DNA of 64,000 nucleotides. Source: Ruminococcus sp. (lineage in GTDB: Bacteria > Bacillota > Clostridia > Oscillospirales > Ruminococcaceae). Position numbers and translations under genes: made by a program. Each line of letters begins with the position of its first letter. The first letter of the stretch is position 1. The DNA lies in contig JAETQO010000016.1 in assembly GCA_021770655.1 (NCBI GenBank), forward strand, positions 1-64,000, read 5' to 3'. Shown piece after piece: positions 60,367-64,000 of the stretch. The notes below the pieces were generated by a model. It made no database searches and was not told the DNA's origin. It saw only the letters and a program-made list of their open reading frames with translations.

Positions 60367-60488
60367 GTACTTATTAAGTGCACCTTTCTAATCTATGATT
60401 TTTATTGTTTTCGGCATGAACCGAATTTTCATGTCATTTTTTGTTTTCGACGCAGCCCCAAAGGGCTTGCGTCATTCTTTTTTTGTGC
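60367..60488 (+). ncRNA. Candidate small RNA or terminated leader, about 120 nt
   Basis: It runs from the predicted start of the consensus promoter to a strong intrinsic terminator (GACGCA-GCCC / GGGC-TTGCGTC near 60448-60473, then a T-run). It contains an internal hairpin GGCATGAA / TTCATGTC. No convincing open frame is present. A separate promoter (60569-60597) serves the downstream gene, so this unit may be an independent small RNA. Confidence 0.55.
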
Positions 60489-60568
60489 AATATGCTTAAA
60501 TTATCGGCGAATATTTTATATTTGTTCACGAAAATGAATCTAAAAGGCTGTTAATTTCCCAAAAGATA

Positions 60569-60643
60569 TTGACTTAATTTAGTTTTGACTGTATACTTAA
60601 TGTTGTCAATAAAGACAAATTAAATTAACTTAAATCATTAAGT
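60569..60643 (+). promoter_or_regulatory. Second promoter and palindrome before the sugar-binding protein gene
   Basis: TTGACT (60569-60574), a 17-nt spacer and TATACT (60592-60597). About 25 nt downstream of the predicted start is an inverted repeat ACTTAA-ATCA-TTAAGT (60628-60643) ending just before the GGAGG site, a candidate operator. Confidence 0.65.
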
Positions 60644-60662
60644 CATCCGGAGGTAATTATTC

Positions 60663-62039
60663 ATGAAAGCAAGAAGAATATGCGCAGGTGCAATAGCGCT
60701 TGCATTGTCGATCGGAACGTTGTCTGCTTTTTCCAGCTGTGGAAACACAGGCGACAGCTCTAAGAGCGAGGCAAAGAAAGTTCCGGACACCATTTCACAG
60801 GGCGAGATCAAGGACGCGTTTGACGCCGAGGGCGCAAAGCTCGAGGTTCTCACAAACAGAACCGACAGAGTCAACGACGGTACTCTTGATGCATTTACAG
60901 ATGCGTTTGAAGAGGCATATAACTGTGAAGTTCAGTATGTAGGATATACAGATTATGCCGGCGACGTTGCAACAAGAATGGGTACGGACGATTACGGCGA
61001 CGTACTTATGATCCCTGATGACGTTAAGATCGAAGATCTGAGCAGTTTCTTTGAGCCTATCGGAACATACGACGAGCTTAAGGATACATACCGTTGGGCA
61101 GACAAGAAGATGGATTCCTCCAAGAACGTTTACGGTCTTGCATACGGCGGAACAGCTACCGGCGTTCTTTATAATAGGGCTGTATGGTCTGAAGCCGGAA
61201 TCGAAACAACGCCTAAGACTGCTGATGAGTTCATTGCAGACCTCAAGCAGATCGCTGAAAAGACAGAGGCTATTCCTTACTATACAAACTATAAGGACGC
61301 TAACTGGACAATTACTCAGTGGCAGAGCCTCGTTATTTCCGCTTCCGGAAATTCCGGCTATGAGAACAAGCTTCTCACCGATAAGCCTGAGCTTTTTGCT
61401 GAGGACGGCGGTTACTATCCTGTATACAAGCTGATGTATGATATTTTCTCTGATCCTGCTCTTATCGAGGAAGACCACATAAACACCGAGTGGGAAAGCT
61501 CAAAGGTATGGTTCGGCGAAGGCAAGATCGCTACAATGGTAATGGGTTCATGGGCTATCGGACAGTTCCAGGAAAAGGCTGAAAATCCTGATGACATCGG
61601 TTATATGCCTGTTCCTATCACGGCTGCGGACGGCAAGCAGTACGCTGAAACATCTGCCGACTATTGCCTTGGCATAAGCAAGCATTCCGAAAATAAGGAT
61701 CTCGCCAAGAAGTATGTTGAGTGGTTCGTTAAGGATTCCGGCTTTGCTTCAAACGAGGGCATGATCCCGACAGCCGCTGATTCCGAGCTTCCTGATAACC
61801 TTTCTGAATTCAAGGATGCGGTTCTTTTTGAAAAGGACGTTACACCTGATGAGCTTCTCGGTAAATTTGACGAGATCGATAAGGAATCAGGCGTAGGCGT
61901 TTGGTCCGGCGACACAGACAACTTCAAGATCAAGCTCGCTGAGGCCGCTTTCGCAGGAAAGGGCGAGGACGAGTTCAACAAGATCATTTCTGATGTTAAT
62001 AAGAAATGGGCTGATGCAGAAGCAAAGGTTCTCGGTTAA
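60663..62039 (+). CDS. Sugar ABC transporter substrate-binding lipoprotein
   Basis: A 458-residue extracellular solute-binding protein (family 1, MalE-like). A signal peptide with a lipobox-like FSSC (Cys about 26) tethers it to the membrane. The mature part has KLEVLTNRTDRVNDGTL, YADYAGDVATRMGTDDYGDV and GKIATMVMGSWAIGQF, typical of sugar-binding ABC proteins. It captures an oligosaccharide for the two permeases downstream. CCGGAGG precedes the ATG. The codon choice and spacing resemble those of the permeases. The ligand is unknown; a beta-mannoside is possible given the GH130 gene elsewhere, but it is not linked. Confidence 0.9.
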   Translation: MKARRICAGAIALALSIGTLSAFSSCGNTGDSSKSEAKKVPDTISQGEIKDAFDAEGAKLEVLTNRTDRVNDGTLDAFTDAFEEAYNCEVQYVGYTDYAGDVATRMGTDDYGDVLMIPDDVKIEDLSSFFEPIGTYDELKDTYRWADKKMDSSKNVYGLAYGGTATGVLYNRAVWSEAGIETTPKTADEFIADLKQIAEKTEAIPYYTNYKDANWTITQWQSLVISASGNSGYENKLLTDKPELFAEDGGYYPVYKLMYDIFSDPALIEEDHINTEWESSKVWFGEGKIATMVMGSWAIGQFQEKAENPDDIGYMPVPITAADGKQYAETSADYCLGISKHSENKDLAKKYVEWFVKDSGFASNEGMIPTAADSELPDNLSEFKDAVLFEKDVTPDELLGKFDEIDKESGVGVWSGDTDNFKIKLAEAAFAGKGEDEFNKIISDVNKKWADAEAKVLG

Positions 62040-62089
62040 TTCCTGAAAAATATTTTTGAAGCTGTATAATTTTCACCTTTCATAAATGA

Positions 62090-62125
62090 GGACGGGCGGC
62101 AGTCAACAGTCGCCCGCCTTTTATG
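62090..62125 (+). terminator. Hairpin after the sugar-binding protein gene
   Basis: GACGGGCG / CGCCCGCC arms followed by TTTTATG. It probably allows partial readthrough to the permease genes, giving more binding protein than permease. Confidence 0.7.
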
Positions 62126-62145
62126 ATAGAACAGCTTACTGCGCA

Positions 62146-62181
62146 ATACGCACGCAATCTTTGTGCAGTGTTGCCTTGACT
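62146..62181 (+). repeat. Degenerate end of the TTAAGG...CCTTAA element
   Basis: CGCACGCAATCTTTGTGCAG followed by TGTTGCCTTGAC resembles the CACAATAGTTGTGCGGTGTTGCCTTAA end of the complete copies, with several changes. No matching left end was found. Confidence 0.4.
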
Positions 62182-62207
62182 GCAATTACCAAGGGAGGAA
62201 ACCGTAT

Positions 62208-63170
62208 ATGAAACGCAAAAAAAATTCGCAGGGACTTCTCTATTGGATGAAAACCTACGATGGACAGAAGTTCTATACCTCTATAATCTTTCTGATTATC
62301 CCGGTCGCACTGCTGGTGATGTTTACCTTTATCCCTGCGGTGAATATGGTGACCTACAGCTTTCAGGACAGGGATCAGTTCGGTATCAATCCTGAATTTG
62401 TCGGCTTTAAAAACTATGTGACTATCTTTACCGACCCGGATTATCTTATCACATTCAAAAACAGCCTTTACTATCTGGTAGGTTCGTTTGTTCAGCAGGC
62501 GCTTGCATTACTGCTGGCCTCCATACTCTGCGCAAAGATCAGAGCCAAAGGCTTATTCAAGGGCGTTCTGTTTTTCCCGTATCTTATGAACGGAGTTGCC
62601 GTATCAATCATTTTCCAGAGATTCTTTATGAAAGGACAGAGAGGACTCAGCCCTGAAGGAACGCTTAACAGCGTGCTGGGACTTTTCGGCATCGACCCCG
62701 TAATGTGGTTCGACCCCACCAGACCTGCGCTTGCAAACTGCTGTCTGGTATTCGTATCTCTCTGGAGATATATAGGCTTTGATATAATTATGTACATCGG
62801 CGCTATCCAGTCCATTAACCCCGATCTTTACGAGGCGTCGGACCTTGACGGTGCAAATCCGTGGCAACGTTTCCGCTACATAGTATTTCCAAGCATCAAG
62901 CCGATAATTTCATTACAGCTTATCCTTGCCGTTAAGGGTGCGATCTCGGTATTCGAGATTCCTTACATCATCACGGCAGGAAACTACGGTACGTCGACCT
63001 TTGTTATCAAGACTATCGAAACGGCGTTTAAGAAGAAGAGCGTGGGTCTTGCCTCCGCAATGGCAGTCGTCCTTCTGATAATCATTATCATAGTAACGCT
63101 TATCCAGAAGTATTTCTTCAGAGAATCTGATGACGAACCGAGGAAATCCCGCAGGAAAGGAGCTAATTAA
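62208..63170 (+). CDS. Sugar ABC transporter permease (MalF-like)
   Basis: A 320-residue permease of the carbohydrate uptake transporter-1 family. It has six membrane helices and the EAA loop EASDLDGANPWQRFRYIVFP that contacts the ATPase. The start at ATG 62208 has GGGAGG 8 nt upstream; a 15-codon extension from 62163 is poorly supported. Paired with the next gene in the inner ring of the importer. No ATP-binding subunit gene is in the window, consistent with a shared MsmK-type ATPase encoded elsewhere. Confidence 0.92.
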   Translation: MKRKKNSQGLLYWMKTYDGQKFYTSIIFLIIPVALLVMFTFIPAVNMVTYSFQDRDQFGINPEFVGFKNYVTIFTDPDYLITFKNSLYYLVGSFVQQALALLLASILCAKIRAKGLFKGVLFFPYLMNGVAVSIIFQRFFMKGQRGLSPEGTLNSVLGLFGIDPVMWFDPTRPALANCCLVFVSLWRYIGFDIIMYIGAIQSINPDLYEASDLDGANPWQRFRYIVFPSIKPIISLQLILAVKGAISVFEIPYIITAGNYGTSTFVIKTIETAFKKKSVGLASAMAVVLLIIIIIVTLIQKYFFRESDDEPRKSRRKGAN

Positions 63171-63176
63171 CAAATA

Positions 63177-64000
63177 TGGAGAACACAGCTGATTCAGTTC
63201 AGAAAAAACCGCTTTATATCGGACATAAGATAATTACTGTTTTGCAGTATGTGGTGCTTATCGTCTGCTGTCTTGTGGTGCTTATCCCTATTGCGGTAGT
63301 ATTTCTTGGTTCCTTCAAGGATTCCAAAGAGCTTGCCAACACTACGGTTTTCACTCTTCCGCAAAGCTTCGGACTTGATAACTACAAAATGGCATTTTTC
63401 ACTGAGGATATTCTGAGGAGTCTTGGCAACACGGCGTTCATCATAGTAATATCCTGCGTAGGTTCGATAATCACAGGTACAATGACGGCGTTTGTAGTAC
63501 AGAGATTTAACTCATATTTCACAAGATTTGTAAAGGGTGCGTTCCTGCTTGCAACCCTTTTGCCGAACATTTCAATGCAGGTAACAGTGTTCCAGATCGT
63601 ATATAAGACCGGACTTTACAACACAATCTGGGCGCCGATCATATTATATGTAGGAACAGACATAGTTTCAATATATATATTCATACAGTTCCTTAGTCAG
63701 ATATCCGTTTCTCTTGATGAGAGTGCGATCATGGACGGCGCATCATATCCGAGGATATATTTCAGCATAATCCTGCCGAACCTTAAGCCGGCTATTGCAA
63801 CGGTTCTGATAATCAAATTTGTAAGTATCTACAATGACTTCTACACGCCACAGCTTTATATGGTAGACGATAATCTCATGGTAGTATCTACCGTATTGTA
63901 TAAGCTGCTGAACGCTACGACAGTGCAGTGGGAGGTAGTGTTTGCGGGAATCATCATCTGCATAGTTCCGACTCTTTTAATATTCCTGTTTTTGCAGAAA
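63177..64000 (+). CDS. Sugar ABC transporter permease (MalG-like), partial
   Basis: The first 274 residues of the second permease, cut by the window end. The N-terminal helix (LQYVVLIVCCLVVLIPIAVV), further helices and the EAA loop DESAIMDGASYPRIYF are present, so little is missing. It starts 6 bp after the MalF-like gene, with AAAGGAG upstream. It is expected to form the heterodimeric channel with the preceding permease. Confidence 0.92.

Overview
The window looks like chromosomal DNA of an anaerobic Gram-positive Clostridia, most likely a Ruminococcus-like member of the Oscillospiraceae. The evidence is a spoIVB-spo0A pair, an anaerobic ribonucleotide reductase (nrdD/nrdG), a GH130 mannoside phosphorylase of the kind known from Ruminococcus albus, a sortase-type surface protein with CnaB/SpaA domains, a zapA-U32 peptidase pair, and consistent sigma-A promoters (TTGACA/TATAAT) and GGAGG ribosome binding sites. 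Several genes start with TTG or GTG. I found no rRNA, tRNA, CRISPR array, phage genes or transposase.

Layout. 0-9.3 kb: aspartate aminotransferase (-), GH130 phosphorylase (+), CNNM/CBS protein plus a small membrane protein (-), GtrA protein (+), secreted FN3-SGNH hydrolase (+), and a small protein plus xylulokinase (-). 9.3-10.1 kb is a gene-free block of intergenic repeats. 10.1-15.5 kb: P-type cation ATPase (+), undecaprenyl-phosphate sugar phosphotransferase (-), metF (+). 15.8-21.2 kb (-): a four-gene MacAB-like ABC operon with two membrane-fusion proteins, one carrying an unusual large insert, preceded by a leader with an intrinsic terminator. 21.6-26 kb (+): zapA, U32 peptidase, dut, amidohydrolase. 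26.4-29.3 kb (+): KtrB/KtrA potassium uptake and an ECF S component. 29.4-31 kb (-): Rrf2 regulator and a phosphoribosyltransferase-like gene. 31.2-32 kb (+): a C-terminally anchored secreted protein. 32.2-38 kb (+): a chemotaxis operon cheA-cheW-cheR-cheB-cheW ending in an isolated fumarase alpha subunit. 38-41.4 kb: AgcS symporter (-) and two bacterial PH-domain membrane proteins (+). 42-47.1 kb (+): a 1693-residue surface adhesin. 47.4-50.2 kb (+): nrdD-nrdG. 50.4-52.7 kb (-): spoIVB-spo0A. 53-53.6 kb (+): a small membrane protein. 53.7-58.7 kb (-): a giant PAS/GGDEF/EAL protein broken by a 2-nt frameshift inside the EAL domain. 59.2-64 kb (+): a LacI-type regulator and a sugar ABC importer (binding protein and two permeases, the last cut by the window edge).

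The most distinctive structure is not a gene. A family of small palindromic elements begins TTAAGG and ends CCTTAA. It has two 179-bp copies (21602-21780, 41470-41648), two 100-bp copies (9970-10069, 58940-59039) and two minimal copies (149-191, 5667-5697). The 100-bp form equals the 179-bp form minus exactly one 79-bp interval between two GGATAACG direct repeats. At least three other repeat families lie between genes, and repeats appear to supply the last codons of two genes.

Functionally, the region mixes housekeeping genes with surface and sensing functions: adhesin, chemotaxis, c-di-GMP signalling, efflux, and sugar uptake with mannoside and xylulose use. Several plausible regulatory sites can be read directly: two NrdR-like boxes just after the nrdD promoter, 0A-box-like sites upstream of spo0A, palindromes at or near the promoters of the chemotaxis, xylB, Rrf2, metF and sugar-importer units, and a leader terminator in the ABC efflux operon.
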